Shown here: piece by piece, positions 1-9,713 of the stretch
How the letters are laid out: the number at the start of each line of letters is the position of its first letter
Numbering within the stretch: position 1 is the first letter of the stretch
Assembly: GCF_009882985.1 (NCBI RefSeq)
Contig: NZ_WTUZ01000010.1
Span: 682,352-746,351, forward strand
DNA from: Paenibacillus silvestris
GTDB taxonomy: Bacteria; Bacillota; Bacilli; Paenibacillales; NBRC-103111
DNA length: 64,000 bases
Direction of reading: 5' to 3'
Notes under the pieces: model-generated
Seen by the model: only the letters and a program-made list of their open reading frames with translations
Databases searched by the model: none
What the model was told of the DNA's origin: nothing
Position numbers and translations under genes: made by a program

Positions 1-1
1 T

Positions 2-418
2 TGTACGAAGATAAAAGAAGAACCATTAATGCTCGTTGCTCCATTGACTCATCCGCTCTCACAGCTAGACCACATTGGTCTGACCGATCTTAGGCAAACT
101 GAATTTATTGTGACAGAAGAAAGCTGCATTTATCGGGGCATGTTTGAAAAGCTGCTCAAAGATCACGCCATTCCGCTTCAAATCGGCTTCGAGCTAGGGA
201 ATTTAGAAGCGATTAAACAATGCGTCATGAATGGACTTGGCATTGCCCTGCTGCCTCAGATTGTAGTTCAGAGCGAGCTCGAACAACATAAGCTCGTTTC
301 CCTGCCTTTTTCACATGAAGAATTAAAGTTAGATATCCAATTGCTGCTCCACCCCAAAAAGTGGATCTCCCAACCCTTGCAAACATTCATCGAACTATTG
401 ACCAGCCCGAAGGAATAA
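2..418 (+). CDS. LysR-family transcriptional regulator, C-terminal part (partial)
   Basis: The reading frame is open from base 2, so the gene begins to the left of the window and only about 138 C-terminal residues are present. The visible part resembles the second half of a LysR substrate-binding domain: a strand reading EPLMLVAPLTHPL, then FIVTEESCIYRGMF, where an effector pocket often lies, then a helix and NGLGIALLPQIVV, the usual GxGIALLP turn. The helix-turn-helix end is outside the window, so neither target nor effector can be inferred. The gene is convergent with pyrE and shares a bidirectional terminator with it. I am confident of the family but not of any specific function. Confidence 0.8.
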   Translation, partial: CTKIKEEPLMLVAPLTHPLSQLDHIGLTDLRQTEFIVTEESCIYRGMFEKLLKDHAIPLQIGFELGNLEAIKQCVMNGLGIALLPQIVVQSELEQHKLVSLPFSHEELKLDIQLLLHPKKWISQPLQTFIELLTSPKE

Positions 419-427
419 AGACAAAAA

Positions 428-463
428 AAGAAGCCCTCCTTTTCGAAAAGGTAGGGCTTCTTT
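428..463. terminator. Bidirectional terminator between LysR gene and pyrE
   Basis: AAAGAAGCCCT pairs with AGGGCTTCTTT around the inner palindrome CCTTTTCGAAAAGG. A-rich sequence lies on the left and T-rich sequence on the right, so it can end both the plus-strand regulator and the minus-strand pyr operon. The remaining bases up to pyrE (464-561) show no further gene. Confidence 0.85.
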
Positions 464-561
464 CCTATTTCATTTATACGCGAATGGCGAGATAGCCATC
501 CAAATGCGGCGCCGCCGATGCGGTAACCAGCTAGCTGTACCTAATAAACTTCGAGGTTCCT

Positions 562-1203
562 CTACACGCCAAACGCTGCAGGGTTCTCTCTCCATGAATG
601 AAGCAATGCCATATCCTCAGCTTGGATTGCACCTTTCTCTAATGCTACTTCAAGCAGCGTAGAGTAGTTGGAAAGCGTGTGAAGCGGCATCTCTGCTGCT
701 TGGAAAGCATCCGTTGCCTTGTCCAATTGGTAGGAGAAAATCGCAAGTACGCCTAGTGGAACAGCTCCCGCTTCTTTAACAGCAATTGCTGCTTTCAAAG
801 AGCTTCCGCCTGTAGAAATCAGGTCCTCGATAACGATGACCTTTTGGCCTGGTTTCACAGAACCTTCAATCAGGTTCTCTTTGCCATGGCCTTTCGCTTT
901 ATCGCGAATGTAAATCATCGGAAGACCCAGCTTCTGAGCTACCCATGCAGCATGAGGGATGCCAGCTGTTGCCGTACCAGCGACAACCTCAGCATCCGGG
1001 AACTTCTCTTGAATTAAGCTGACGAAACCGTCAGCGATTGCTTCGCGAATAGCCGGGTGAGACATCGTCAGACGGTTATCACAATAAATCGGGGATTTCA
1101 AGCCCGATGTCCATGTAAAAGGTTGTTGCGGTCGAAGAGCGACCGCTTCAATATCTAATAAGGAAGCCGCGACATGCTTCGCAATCGTTTCGAGTTGACT
1201 CAT
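562..1203 (-). CDS. pyrE: Orotate phosphoribosyltransferase
   Basis: PyrE joins orotate and PRPP to give orotidine 5'-monophosphate, the fifth step of UMP synthesis, in the cytosol. The 213-residue length is normal for the Bacillus-type enzyme. The PRPP-binding motif [14 protein letters not shown] lies at about residues 122-135, and the flexible catalytic loop [10 protein letters not shown] at about 101-110. The ATG start is preceded by GGAAGGAACGGTGG. It is the last gene of the pyr operon, 32 bp after pyrF, and is followed by the bidirectional terminator. Its expression should follow the PyrR attenuator upstream of pyrR and any promoter upstream of carA. Confidence 0.96.
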   Translation of the reverse strand: MSQLETIAKHVAASLLDIEAVALRPQQPFTWTSGLKSPIYCDNRLTMSHPAIREAIADGFVSLIQEKFPDAEVVAGTATAGIPHAAWVAQKLGLPMIYIRDKAKGHGKENLIEGSVKPGQKVIVIEDLISTGGSSLKAAIAVKEAGAVPLGVLAIFSYQLDKATDAFQAAEMPLHTLSNYSTLLEVALEKGAIQAEDMALLHSWRENPAAFGV

Positions 1204-1235
1204 GTTTCTTCCACCGTTCCTTCCGTTGTTAGGTG

Positions 1236-1964
1236 CTACAGGATGGAATCAATAATCGATTCCATCGCAGCCCTTGGATCTGCCGCGCCTGTGATCGGTC
1301 TGCCGATCACGACGTAGTCCGTTCCCTGCGCGAACGCCTCTCCTGGCGTCATGATGCGCGACTGGTCGCCTACATCCGCGCCTACTGGGCGGATGCCCGG
1401 CGTTACGGTGACGAAGCCGTCACCGCACGCCGCTTTAATCGCCGTCACCTCTAGCGGTGACGCGACGACGCCCTGCAGCCCAGCGGCATGCGCCAAGCGG
1501 GCATAACGAATGACGGCTTGCTCAACCGTACCGGTCAAGCCGATCTCTTCGTTCAGCACCGCTTGAGAGGTGCTGGTCAGCTGCGTCACGCCGATGACAA
1601 TCGGGCGTGCAGCGCCTGCGGCTAGTCCCTTGTCGACACCCTCCAAGGCAGCTACCATCATGTCCTTGCCTCCGGCAGCATGGACGTTGAAGACATCCAC
1701 CCCTAGGCGCGTTACGCTTTCTGCCCCGCCTTTGACTGTGTTCGGAATGTCATGCATCTTCACATCGAGGAACACCTTATAGCCGCGATCTTTCAGGCTC
1801 GCGACGAAAGCTGGACCTGCAGCATAGAACAGCTGCATGCCCACCTTCACGTAGCAAGGAATCCCTTCGAGCTGCTTCAGCAGCCCTTCGGCGCTTGCCG
1901 CATTCGCATAATCGAGCGCGACCATAATGCGTCCTGCAACATCCGTACGAGTTAATACTGACAA
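1236..1964 (-). CDS. pyrF: Orotidine 5'-phosphate decarboxylase
   Basis: PyrF decarboxylates OMP to UMP, the last step of the pathway. The N-terminal strand [10 protein letters not shown] is the family signature. The catalytic D-x-K-x-x-D array is in [12 protein letters not shown], at about D67, K69 and D72. The phosphate-binding end TPGIRP and VIGRPI are also present. I chose a TTG start at 1964 because AGAGGTG lies 6 nt before it, just after the carB stop codon. An ATG 24 nt further upstream would overlap the end of carB by 8 bp and lacks a visible ribosome-binding site. The chosen start gives 242 residues. Some codons here are GC-richer than in the neighbouring genes. Confidence 0.94.
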   Translation of the reverse strand: MSVLTRTDVAGRIMVALDYANAASAEGLLKQLEGIPCYVKVGMQLFYAAGPAFVASLKDRGYKVFLDVKMHDIPNTVKGGAESVTRLGVDVFNVHAAGGKDMMVAALEGVDKGLAAGAARPIVIGVTQLTSTSQAVLNEEIGLTGTVEQAVIRYARLAHAAGLQGVVASPLEVTAIKAACGDGFVTVTPGIRPVGADVGDQSRIMTPGEAFAQGTDYVVIGRPITGAADPRAAMESIIDSIL

Positions 1965-1980
1965 GTCCGTCACCTCTTTC

Positions 1981-4900
1981 TTAGACATGAACTGGCATTG
2001 CGCGTGAGGAGAAGTTGATGGCTTCGAGCATATTAACGAGTGCTCTTACTGTGTCGAGCGATGTCATACAAACCACACCGTTCTCTACAGCTTCACGACG
2101 AATGCGGAAACCGTCGCGCTCAGGCGTTTTACCTTTGGTGAGCGTGTTTACAACAAACTGCGCGTCCCCGCTGCGGATCAAGTCCAAAATGTTTGGTGAG
2201 CCTTCGCTCAATTTATGCACAGTTGTTACTGGAAGCCCAGCTTCTTCAATAGCTGTTGCCGTTCCGCCAGTCGCAATGATTTTATAGCCAAGACGGTAGA
2301 ACCCTTTCAAGATCTCAATTGCTTCTTCTTTGTCTTTGTCAGCAACCGTTACAACAACGGAACCAGCTGCTGGAATTTTCATGCCTGCACCGATTAAGCC
2401 TTTGTAGAGAGCTTTAGCAAAGTTCGTATCGCGGCCCATTACCTCACCTGTTGATTTCATCTCAGGTCCGAGTGTTGTGTCTACGCGGCGAAGTTTCGCA
2501 AAGGAGAATACCGGTACTTTCACGGAGACATAGCTATCTTCCGGCCATAGACCGCTTTGGTAACCCATATCCGTCAGCTTTTGTCCCATAATAACGCGTG
2601 TTGCCACATTGGCCATCGGAATGTTTGTTACTTTACTTAAGAATGGCACCGTTCTGGAGGAACGCGGGTTAACTTCGATTACATACACTTGATCGTTGTG
2701 GATAACGAACTGGATGTTTACCAAGCCAACTACGTTAAGCTCTAGACCAATTTTTGTCGTAATCTCGATAATTTGCTTTTTAATATGATCAGAGAGCGAT
2801 TGCGGCGGGTACACAGCGATGGAGTCGCCGGAGTGAACACCAGCACGTTCAACGTGTTCCATAATCCCAGGGATTAGGACCGTTTCTCTATCACAAATCG
2901 CGTCTACCTCTACCTCTTTACCTAACATATAACGGTCGATCAGAACCGGATGCTCAGGGTTGATTTTCACGGCATATTCCATGTAGCTTAGCAACTCTTC
3001 ATCGGAGTAGACGATTTCCATTGCACGTCCACCCAAGACATAGGAAGGTCGAACGATAACCGGATAGCCGAACTTCGCAGCCGTTCCAACCGCTTGATCC
3101 ACCGAAGTTACTGTGCCGCCTGGAGGCTGAGCAATTGAAAGCTTGCTTAGCAGAGCTTCGAATTTCTTGCGATCTTCCGCTGTATCAATGCTTTCCAGGT
3201 CGGAACCTAGAATGCGAACTCCTGCTTTGTGTAAAGGAGCTGCCAGGTTGATAGCGGTTTGACCACCGAATTGTACGATAACCCCGATTGGCTTCTCGCG
3301 TTCAATTACGTTCATAACATCTTCGAAGAACAATGGCTCGAAGTACAAGCGATCGGATGTATTGAAATCCGTGGATACTGTCTCTGGGTTGTTATTGATA
3401 ATAACCGCTTCGTAGCCAGCAGCTTGAATCGCCCATACAGCGTGTACCGTCGAGTAGTCAAACTCGATCCCTTGACCGATACGGATCGGACCAGAGCCAA
3501 GTACAACCACTTTCTCTTTCGTTGTTTCTGTTACTTCATCTTCTTGCTCATAAGTTGAATAGTAGTATGGCGTCGAAGCTTCAAACTCCGCTGCGCAAGT
3601 ATCAACCATTTTGTACACAGGTTTAATGTTTTGCTTCAAGCGATAATTTCTTACATCCGCTTCGTTAATGAATGTTGTGCAGCCTGCAAGTGTACGAATT
3701 TCAGCAACTGCGCGATCTGTAAAGCCTTTACGCTTAATCTCAAAGATCAGCTCAGCCGTTAATTCACTTGCTGCGATTTCTTTCTCGTATTTGATCAAAC
3801 CTTCAAGTTTGTTCAAGAACCACCAGTCAATTTTCGTCAAATTTTGCAATTGTTCCACGGAATAGCCCCTGCGGTAAGCTTCAGCTAGTAAGAACAAGCG
3901 CTCATCATCAGGTTTTTGCAAACGGGATTCTAGCGTTTCTTTATCGAGGAGGTCAGTTTCCTTCAGGAACAAACGATGTACACCAATTTCCAACGAGCGA
4001 ACCGCTTTGTGAATGGACTCTTCGAATGTACGTCCGATGGCCATAACCTCGCCAGTTGCTTTCATTTGTGTACCTAACTTGCGGTTAGCAGCCGTGAATT
4101 TATCGAATGGCCAACGCGGGATCTTGGACACGATGTAGTCAAGTGCTGGCTCGAAGCAAGCATACGTTTGACCCGTAACTGGATTCACAAGCTCATCGAG
4201 CGTGTAACCAATCGCAATTTTAGCTGCCATTTTGGCAATCGGATACCCTGTTGCTTTGGATGCAAGCGCCGAAGAGCGGCTTACACGCGGGTTAACTTCG
4301 ATGACATAATATTGGAAGCTATGTGGATCAAGCGCATATTGTACGTTACAACCGCCTTCGATGTTCAAAGCGCGAATGATTTTCAAGGAAGCGGAGCGAA
4401 GCATTTGATATTCGCGATCCGACAATGTTTGGCTTGGCGCTACTACAATGCTGTCTCCTGTATGTACGCCAACCGGATCAAAGTTCTCCATGTTACATAC
4501 AACGATACAGTTGTCATTCGCGTCACGCATGACTTCATACTCGACTTCTTTCATGCCTGCGATACTGCGTTCAACGAGACATTGTCCGATTGGGCTGTAA
4601 CGAATTCCGGAAGCTACGATTTCAGTCAGCTCTTCCATTGTGTTACAGATACCGCCGCCAGTACCACCAAGTGTGTAGGCTGGGCGAATAATGATCGGGA
4701 AGCCGATTTCGTTAGCAAAATCTACCGCTTGAGCAACTGTTGTTACGATAACGCTATCCGGTACAGGCTGCTCTAGTTCTCTCATCAAGTCTCTGAAAAG
4801 ATCACGGTCTTCCGCTTTCTCAATCGCAGTAAGCTGCGTGCCTAGAAGCTTCACATTTTCGCTCTCAAGAACTCCTGCGCGAGCAAGTTCTACAGCCATG

Positions 4901-5190
4901 TTCAGACCTGTTTGACCGCCTAGAGTCGGAAGCAAGCCGTCCGGACGCTCTTGACGAATGATTTGTGTAACGAATTCAAGTGTAATGGGTTCGATATATA
5001 CTTTGTCTGCCATGTTCGTATCCGTCATGATCGTAGCCGGGTTGGAGTTGATCAGGATAACTTCCATGCCTTCTTCTTTTAATGCTTGGCAAGCTTGCGT
5101 TCCCGCATAGTCGAATTCCGCAGCCTGACCGATAACGATCGGACCGGAACCGATAACGAGGATCTTTTTGAGTGTATTATTTTTAGGCAT
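1981..5190 (-). CDS. carB: Carbamoyl-phosphate synthase, large subunit
   Basis: CarB makes carbamoyl phosphate from bicarbonate, two ATP and ammonia channelled from CarA. The product feeds both pyrimidine and arginine synthesis. At 1069 residues it has the full length. Two homologous ATP-grasp halves are visible; each begins with a nucleotide-binding strand ([21 protein letters not shown] near residue 10, [19 protein letters not shown] near 557) and each carries an N-P-R metal-site motif ([12 protein letters not shown] and [12 protein letters not shown]). The C-terminal part has the MGS-like allosteric domain ([14 protein letters not shown]), where UMP or PRPP would act. The ATG start is served by an SD that belongs to a repeated hairpin element overlapping the end of carA. 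I see one carAB pair only in this window. Confidence 0.97.
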   Translation of the reverse strand: MPKNNTLKKILVIGSGPIVIGQAAEFDYAGTQACQALKEEGMEVILINSNPATIMTDTNMADKVYIEPITLEFVTQIIRQERPDGLLPTLGGQTGLNMAVELARAGVLESENVKLLGTQLTAIEKAEDRDLFRDLMRELEQPVPDSVIVTTVAQAVDFANEIGFPIIIRPAYTLGGTGGGICNTMEELTEIVASGIRYSPIGQCLVERSIAGMKEVEYEVMRDANDNCIVVCNMENFDPVGVHTGDSIVVAPSQTLSDREYQMLRSASLKIIRALNIEGGCNVQYALDPHSFQYYVIEVNPRVSRSSALASKATGYPIAKMAAKIAIGYTLDELVNPVTGQTYACFEPALDYIVSKIPRWPFDKFTAANRKLGTQMKATGEVMAIGRTFEESIHKAVRSLEIGVHRLFLKETDLLDKETLESRLQKPDDERLFLLAEAYRRGYSVEQLQNLTKIDWWFLNKLEGLIKYEKEIAASELTAELIFEIKRKGFTDRAVAEIRTLAGCTTFINEADVRNYRLKQNIKPVYKMVDTCAAEFEASTPYYYSTYEQEDEVTETTKEKVVVLGSGPIRIGQGIEFDYSTVHAVWAIQAAGYEAVIINNNPETVSTDFNTSDRLYFEPLFFEDVMNVIEREKPIGVIVQFGGQTAINLAAPLHKAGVRILGSDLESIDTAEDRKKFEALLSKLSIAQPPGGTVTSVDQAVGTAAKFGYPVIVRPSYVLGGRAMEIVYSDEELLSYMEYAVKINPEHPVLIDRYMLGKEVEVDAICDRETVLIPGIMEHVERAGVHSGDSIAVYPPQSLSDHIKKQIIEITTKIGLELNVVGLVNIQFVIHNDQVYVIEVNPRSSRTVPFLSKVTNIPMANVATRVIMGQKLTDMGYQSGLWPEDSYVSVKVPVFSFAKLRRVDTTLGPEMKSTGEVMGRDTNFAKALYKGLIGAGMKIPAAGSVVVTVADKDKEEAIEILKGFYRLGYKIIATGGTATAIEEAGLPVTTVHKLSEGSPNILDLIRSGDAQFVVNTLTKGKTPERDGFRIRREAVENGVVCMTSLDTVRALVNMLEAINFSSRAMPVHV

Positions 5191-5197
5191 ATTACCG

Positions 5198-5250
5198 TTC
5201 CTCCCTAGAGTTTTGCGTCAGCAAAACTTGCTTCGTAAGTTTTACTTACA
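5198..5250 (-). repeat. Hairpin-SD repeat, copy in front of carB, overlapping carA 3' end
   Basis: On the minus strand AGTTTTGC-TGAC-GCAAAACT forms a perfect 8-bp stem (5209-5228), followed at once by CTCTAGGGAGG, which contains the carA stop codon TAG and the carB Shine-Dalgarno. Further upstream, AAAACTT (5237-5243) can pair instead with AAGTTTT (5223-5229), so two competing hairpins are possible. It carries the conserved CTTACGAAG core seen in the pyrR (one mismatch), sigE and rsmH copies. The last 12 or so codons of carA ([12 protein letters not shown]) are encoded within this element. Confidence 0.8.
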
Positions 5251-6389
5251 GATGTCGATGCCGTGGACGCTTTCCACTGAGCCAGCATTTGCGCTTGGCG
5301 CGGCTGCTCGGGGTTATCAAGTTTGTGTTGACGAATCATCGAGATGAAGTCATCGAACAGATAGCTGGAGTCAAAAGGTCCAGGCGCGGCTTCCGGATGG
5401 TATTGAACCGAGAAAGCTGGGAATTTCTTATGTTTCAAACCTTCGATTGTACGGTCATTATTGTTAATGTGCGTCACTTCAAGATCAGTACCAGCGACGG
5501 ACTCATCTTTAACAGTGTAGCCATGGTTTTGCGATGTAATATAGCAGCGGCCAGAAGCCAAATCCTTAACAGGGTGGTTACCACCGCGGTGTCCGAATTT
5601 CAGTTTGTCAGTGTCAGCGCCGCAAGCGAGTGCGAACAATTGGTGACCCAAGCAAATTCCGAAAAGCGGGATATCGCCAAGCAAACCTTTAATCATTTCG
5701 ACAGCGTGAGGAACATCTTTTGGATCCCCAGGGCCGTTAGAGAGCAGGACACCATCTGGTGCAAGGCGGCGGATTTGTTCTGCTGTTGCATCTTGAGGCA
5801 CAACAACGACGTCACAGTCGCGTTTGCTCAGATCGCGGATAATTCCGCTTTTTGCTCCAAAGTCAACGAGCACGATGCGCTCTTTGTGACCCGGTGCTCC
5901 GAACACGCTTTTCGTGGAGACACGAGCAACTTGATCCGTCATGAGGGAAGTTCCTCGCAGGATTTCAGTCAACTCAGCAACGGATTTGTTGGAAGTTGTC
6001 AGCAAGCTTTTCATAACACCGTGATGACGGATCTTACGAGTCAACATACGCGTGTCGATGCCGCTGATGCCTACGATGCCGTATTCCTTAAGCAAGCTGC
6101 CAAGCGTGTATTGAGCTCTCCAGTTGCTTGGAATCTCTTCATGCTCACGAACGACGAAGCCATGAATGAATGGGCGTACGGATTCAAAATCATCACGAAT
6201 CACACCGTAGTTCCCCACCAATGGATACGTCATCGTTACGATTTGACCACAGTAGGAAGGGTCGGAAAGAACCTCCTGATACCCTGTCATCCCCGTGTTG
6301 AATACTACCTCACCCACGGACTCTCCTTCACTACCGAACGATTTTCCTGTAAAAAGCGTGCCGTCTTCCAGCAACAATCTTGCCTGCAT
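5205..6389 (-). CDS. carA: Carbamoyl-phosphate synthase, small (glutaminase) subunit
   Basis: CarA hydrolyses glutamine and passes ammonia to CarB. The N-terminal half has the family start ([31 protein letters not shown]). The C-terminal class I amidotransferase domain has the nucleophile Cys in [16 protein letters not shown], then GHRGGNHPV, and the His-Glu pair in [10 protein letters not shown]. At 394 residues it is slightly longer than many homologues because the final residues [13 protein letters not shown] come from a repeated hairpin-SD element. It lies 14 bp before carB and 157 bp after pyrC. That gap holds two ARG-box-like sites, so carAB may be expressed separately from pyrRBC. Confidence 0.96.
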   Translation of the reverse strand: MQARLLLEDGTLFTGKSFGSEGESVGEVVFNTGMTGYQEVLSDPSYCGQIVTMTYPLVGNYGVIRDDFESVRPFIHGFVVREHEEIPSNWRAQYTLGSLLKEYGIVGISGIDTRMLTRKIRHHGVMKSLLTTSNKSVAELTEILRGTSLMTDQVARVSTKSVFGAPGHKERIVLVDFGAKSGIIRDLSKRDCDVVVVPQDATAEQIRRLAPDGVLLSNGPGDPKDVPHAVEMIKGLLGDIPLFGICLGHQLFALACGADTDKLKFGHRGGNHPVKDLASGRCYITSQNHGYTVKDESVAGTDLEVTHINNNDRTIEGLKHKKFPAFSVQYHPEAAPGPFDSSYLFDDFISMIRQHKLDNPEQPRQAQMLAQWKASTASTSVSKTYEASFADAKL

Positions 6390-6472
6390 GTATGTTCAGC
6401 TCCTTCACTATTGTCAACGATTCTACGAACCGCAGATGTCATGCTAATTCTTTACTATCATTCATACGTATT

Positions 6473-6510
6473 TCTGCATAAAAAATGATCAGTTTGTATA
6501 AATATACACG
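6473..6510. promoter_or_regulatory. Tandem ARG-box-like operators upstream of carA
   Basis: Bases 6493-6510 (TTTGTATAAATATACACG) match 17 of 18 positions of the ArgR/AhrC-type consensus TNTGNATWWWWATNCANA. Bases 6473-6490 carry a good left half-site (TCTGCATAAAAAATGATC), with a 2-bp gap between the boxes. Paired 18-bp boxes with a short gap are the usual ArgR arrangement. The position, in the 157-bp gap between pyrC and carA, fits arginine control of carbamoyl-phosphate synthesis. This is seen in the sequence; binding is inferred. Confidence 0.6.
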
Positions 6511-6546
6511 ATTTTCGGGTTGCCGTACAGATCGATCGTGTCGTTT

Positions 6547-7830
6547 TTATGAATAAACGATTTTTCCTGAAGCGATAGTCACAACTGGCCAGCCCTTCAG
6601 TTTCCATCCGATAAACGGTGTGTTTTTGCTGCGCGAAACAATCTCTTCTTTGAGAACTTCACGCTCTGTTTCTAAATCTACAATCGTAATGTCCGCTACG
6701 CTGCCTACATTCAAAGTTCCGTATGGAAGTCCGAATACATCAGCAGGTTTTTTCGTCATTCGATCTACCAGGAAGCCTAACGTCCACTCGCCTGTCAGGA
6801 CAAATTTCGTATACAGCAAGTTGAAGGCTGTTTCGAAACCAAGAATACCGAATGGCGCAAGCATCATGCCCTTTTCTTTCTCTTCTTCCGAATGCGGGGC
6901 GTGATCCGTAACGATAATGTCGATTGTGCCGTCTTGGAGACCTTCGATGACCGCTTGCACGTCGCGCGGTGTGCGCAGCGGCGGGTTCATTTTCCAGTTC
7001 GCATCAAGCCCTGGAATATCTTCATCCGACAGCACAAGGTGATGCGGGCATACCTCTGCGGTCACTTTAATTCCGAACTGCTTCGCGTGACGGATCAAGC
7101 GAACCGATTGCTCTGTGGAAACGTGACACACGTGGTAGTGAACACCCGTTGCTTCAGCCAGCAGCACATCGCGCCCAACGTGAATCGCTTCGGATTCGTT
7201 CGGGATGCCTTTCAGCCCATGCTTCTTCGCGAAAGATCCTTCACTGACTGGAGCGCCGACAACAAGCGTATCATCTTCGCAGTGAGCGATGATGGGCATT
7301 CCGATGGATGCCGCAAGCGTCATTGCATCCTTCATCATTTGCGCGCTTTGTACGCCTACGCCGTCATCTGTGTAACCAATGACACCCGCTTCTTTCAGCG
7401 CGGCAAAGTCTGTCAACTCGCGGCCAAGCTCGTTTTTCGTGATCGTACCGTAGGGCAGGACACGAATGACGCCTTCTGTAGCCGCTTTATCCAATATGTA
7501 GTTCACCGTCTCAACGGTGTCGATGACGGGTCTTGTATTTGGCATACAAGCAATCGTTGTGAACCCGCCTCTTGCTGCGGAACGTGTTCCAGTTGCAATG
7601 TTTTCTTTATGTTCAAACCCAGGCTCTCTCAAGTGAACATGCATATCGATAAAGCCAGGTGTTACCAATTTGCCTGCTGCGTCGATTACTTCATGCCCTT
7701 CTGTTTGCGGAGCTGAACCGCCATCTGCGTCCAGAACCTGAGCGATTTTATCATTTTCAACTAAAATGTGTTTCTTCGCTTGTACATTATTTGCGTCAAC
7801 TGTAAATCCATTTAGAATCCAAATGCCCAT
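6547..7830 (-). CDS. pyrC: Dihydroorotase
   Basis: PyrC closes carbamoyl aspartate to dihydroorotate. It is a type I amidohydrolase of 427 residues, the length usual for Bacillus-type enzymes. Zinc ligands are in the first motif FIDMHVHLREPG (about residues 60-71), with later ligands in IIAHCEDD, HVCHVST and the catalytic VTDHAPHS. It follows pyrB by 20 bp and shares its leader-controlled transcript. In B. subtilis carAB (pyrAA, pyrAB) follow directly; here the next gene is carA after an unusually long 157-bp gap. Confidence 0.96.
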   Translation of the reverse strand: MGIWILNGFTVDANNVQAKKHILVENDKIAQVLDADGGSAPQTEGHEVIDAAGKLVTPGFIDMHVHLREPGFEHKENIATGTRSAARGGFTTIACMPNTRPVIDTVETVNYILDKAATEGVIRVLPYGTITKNELGRELTDFAALKEAGVIGYTDDGVGVQSAQMMKDAMTLAASIGMPIIAHCEDDTLVVGAPVSEGSFAKKHGLKGIPNESEAIHVGRDVLLAEATGVHYHVCHVSTEQSVRLIRHAKQFGIKVTAEVCPHHLVLSDEDIPGLDANWKMNPPLRTPRDVQAVIEGLQDGTIDIIVTDHAPHSEEEKEKGMMLAPFGILGFETAFNLLYTKFVLTGEWTLGFLVDRMTKKPADVFGLPYGTLNVGSVADITIVDLETEREVLKEEIVSRSKNTPFIGWKLKGWPVVTIASGKIVYS

Positions 7831-7850
7831 TGTGGTGAAATCCCCCTGTT

Positions 7851-9369
<1,519 letters not shown>

Positions 9370-9388
9370 GGCCAGGTTAAAACACACC

Positions 9389-9572
9389 AAAAAACTCCTT
9401 GCCCATTCATTGGCAAGGAGTTAGCGTGCATAAAGATACAGAGCGGGGCATAAGGATGCGCACATCCTCAAGCTTGTTCATAAACTGAATCCGCGATTCG
9501 GTTTATCCCGTCTTTTCTTATCGACTACCTTGCCAGCCTCTCTGGACTGTTTTTAAAGGTACATATGTAATT
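9389..9572 (-). promoter_or_regulatory. PyrR-dependent pyr attenuator leader
   Basis: In transcript order the leader contains AGTCCAGAGAGGCTGGCAAGG (9528-9548), which is the PyrR-binding anti-antiterminator loop consensus. A GGATGTGCGCATCC hairpin follows, and then an intrinsic terminator made of AACTCCTTGCC and GGCAAGGAGTT (9393-9422) ending in TTTTTT. The GGCAAGG inside the PyrR loop (9528-9534) is complementary to CCTTGCC in the terminator arm, so an antiterminator excludes the terminator. High UMP with PyrR should stabilise the loop and stop transcription. It is the only such attenuator in the operon. Confidence 0.9.
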
Positions 9573-9578
9573 AAAAGA

Positions 9579-9607
9579 ATTATGCCACTTTCGACACAAT
9601 AAGTCAA
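9579..9607 (-). promoter_or_regulatory. Sigma-A promoter of the pyr operon
   Basis: TTGACT (9602-9607), 17 bp, CATAAT (9579-9584). It points left into the attenuator leader, and a start near 9570 gives a leader of about 260 nt before pyrR. Confidence 0.75.
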
Positions 9608-9626
9608 TATGAACATGATTGATTTT

Positions 9627-9656
9627 TTGAACAGATATTTTATCATGTGTTATAAT
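9627..9656 (+). promoter_or_regulatory. Sigma-A promoter of the ABC exporter operon
   Basis: TTGAAC (9627-9632), 18 bp, TATAAT (9651-9656). It lies 58 bp before the TTG start of the first exporter gene and is divergent from the pyr promoter; the two -35 boxes are about 20 bp apart. Confidence 0.65.
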
Positions 9657-9713
9657 TTACATATCAAAATCAAACTGTGACACTTACTCACGATTCTTTA
9701 AGGAGGAAAACAT

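Noticed and set aside
4168-4776. Open frame of 202 codons opposite carB
   Set aside because: Antisense to a conserved ATP-grasp region, with no start signals.
6409-6420. TTGACA on the minus strand just before carA, first read as a -35 box
   Set aside because: A -10 element 17 bp on would fall at the carA start codon, leaving no leader or ribosome-binding site, so it is unlikely to drive carA.
5289-6488. Long open frame on the plus strand, opposite carA (399 codons)
   Set aside because: It lies antisense to a clear carA with intact motifs. It has no ribosome-binding site and a composition typical of antisense shadows (Cys/His/Phe-rich).
6892-7716. Open frame of 274 codons opposite pyrC
   Set aside because: Antisense shadow of a conserved gene; its product resembles no protein I know and it has no translation signals.
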